From Candidatus Izemoplasma sp. (lineage in GTDB: Bacteria > Bacillota_I > Bacilli_A > Izemoplasmatales > Izemoplasmataceae), in contig JAGYII010000001.1 in NCBI GenBank assembly GCA_018402725.1, forward strand, positions 1 through 64,000: DNA of 64,000 nucleotides. The letters run 5' to 3'. The stretch's first letter is position 1. Each line of letters opens with the position of its first letter. Below are positions 63,366-64,000 of this stretch, piece after piece. Made by a program: the position numbers and the translations under genes. A model generated the notes under the pieces. That model saw nothing but the letters and a program-made list of their open reading frames with translations. It was not told the DNA's origin and made no database searches.

Positions 63366-63908
63366 ATGAAGATGGAACCGAACCTTGGTCAAACCGTCGT
63401 CGTGCAAAGTTACAAGCATGATGAACGCCTTCATCGCATATGGGCGAAAGCAACCATTATTGATAGTAGTAAATCCCAAATCATTGTCGCGAACCAGAGA
63501 ACCAAAGTGATTGAAGCCAATGGACGTTTTTGGTACACCAAAGAACCTTCGGTCACCTGGTTTTATAAAGAACACTGGTTTAACATCATTGGCATCATTA
63601 GACCCAATGGAATTTATTATTACTGCAATATTGCCTCCCCCTATGTGATTGATGAAGAGGCCCTCAAGTATATTGATTATGATTTAGACATTAAAGTTAA
63701 TAAAGATTTGACCTATAAGCTATTAGACCGTAAGGAATACAAAGAAAATTTAAAGAATATGCATTACTCAGAAAAGCTTCAAAATATTCTTGAATCCCAG
63801 CAAGAACTTTTAAAAAAATGGATTGAAGAAAAGACGGGTCCTTTTACGGGAGGCGTTGTGGAACAACTCTATGAGCGCTACTTAATTTTGAAACCAGAAA
63901 CCCCTTAA
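63366..63908 (+). CDS. DUF402 nucleoside tri-/diphosphate phosphatase (Ntdp/YgaC-like)
   Basis: 180-residue protein matching the Gram-positive Ntdp group, whose characterised members hydrolyse nucleoside tri- and diphosphates. Recognisable are VVVQSYKHDERLHRIWAKATI, the RFWYTKEPSVTWFY region, GIYYYCNIASPYVIDEEALKYIDYDLDIKV with its acidic metal-binding residues, and the C-terminal KWIEEKTGPFTGG. ATG 63366 has AAGG 5 bases upstream; ATG 63372 is the alternative. The upstream in-frame extension overlaps the trmL terminator and is rejected. Confidence 0.9.
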   Translation: MKMEPNLGQTVVVQSYKHDERLHRIWAKATIIDSSKSQIIVANQRTKVIEANGRFWYTKEPSVTWFYKEHWFNIIGIIRPNGIYYYCNIASPYVIDEEALKYIDYDLDIKVNKDLTYKLLDRKEYKENLKNMHYSEKLQNILESQQELLKKWIEEKTGPFTGGVVEQLYERYLILKPETP

Positions 63909-63932
63909 TTACAACAATTAAGGGGTTTTTTA
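63901..63932 (+). terminator. Terminator after the DUF402 gene
   Basis: CCCCTTAATT (63901-63910), ACAAC loop, AATTAAGGGG (63916-63925), T-run. The stop codon lies in the left arm. Confidence 0.93.
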
Positions 63933-64000
63933 TAGTTTACAAAAGGGGTCTGAAATGTTACTTTTAATGGGTATCTTACGTCTAAAATATCGAGGGTAAA

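Noticed and set aside
1-64000. CRISPR array, insertion sequence, integrase or prophage
   Set aside because: No regularly spaced short repeats, transposase or phage structural gene was found; the long repeats are protein-level B-repeats, not DNA direct repeats.
63933-64000. New gene starting at ATG 63955 after AAAAGGGGT
   Set aside because: The frame closes after 14 codons (TAA 63997-63999) and the window ends, so nothing can be supported.

Overview
The window comes from a bacterium of the low-GC Firmicutes/Mollicutes branch. It uses the standard genetic code: TGA serves as a stop in many intact, tightly overlapping ATGA gene junctions, and tryptophan is TGG. The mix of classical housekeeping genes, a membrane pyrophosphatase, lipoprotein-rich sugar uptake and no visible cell-wall genes would fit an Acholeplasma/Izemoplasma-like lineage, but that placement is inference only.

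Layout. 1-8.5 kb is housekeeping: EF-P (5' cut by the window edge), a CBS/DUF21 membrane protein, RluB, a K+-dependent-type membrane pyrophosphatase on the minus strand, Cmk, an S1-repeat protein, Der and HU. 8.6-11.6 kb has an ankyrin protein, a KtrA/TrkA subunit, RdgB and a small phosphodiesterase. 11.6-26.9 kb is a coherent alpha-glucan (starch/glycogen) locus: a lipoprotein GH13 amylase, a DUF1189 membrane protein, a surface protein with two CBM41-like domains, a maltodextrin binding lipoprotein, MalF/MalG-type permeases, a cytoplasmic neopullulanase-type enzyme, a surface pullulanase and an oligo-1,6-glucosidase. LacI-family-like operators sit at three of its promoters. The expected model is capture and debranching at the surface, ABC import, then intracellular hydrolysis; the ABC ATPase and the regulator are not in the window.

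27-30.7 kb is potABCD. 30.7-35 kb is nusB-xseA-xseB-tlyA-recN. Then come an unlisted 59-residue membrane protein gene, dinB, an aldehyde dehydrogenase, a macro-domain protein, a VWA protein, and a zinc finger/HTH/Panacea-domain protein immediately followed by a small membrane protein (possible toxin-antitoxin pair).

41-51.2 kb, minus strand, is a cell-surface island: two tandem giant adhesin genes built of InlB-type B-repeats with C-terminal membrane anchors, a fibronectin-III-like membrane protein, and an MscS channel. The upstream adhesin is broken by many frameshifts, but its pieces read as signal peptide, L-type lectin, Ig/HYR-like region, C-type lectin domain, B-repeats and membrane anchor.

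51.3-64 kb holds a cation/proton antiporter, a YczE-like membrane protein, tRNA-Pro, an M29 aminopeptidase, two tandem HtrA-like surface proteases (one carrying B-repeats, the other collagen-like Gly-X-Y stretches), then a DEAD helicase-nfo-queG-trmL operon and an Ntdp/DUF402 gene.

Indel-type lesions affect malF, the pullulanase, the FN3 gene and the adhesins, while all housekeeping frames are intact. Some are single-base, one in a homopolymer run. Local consensus error and real decay cannot be separated from sequence alone.
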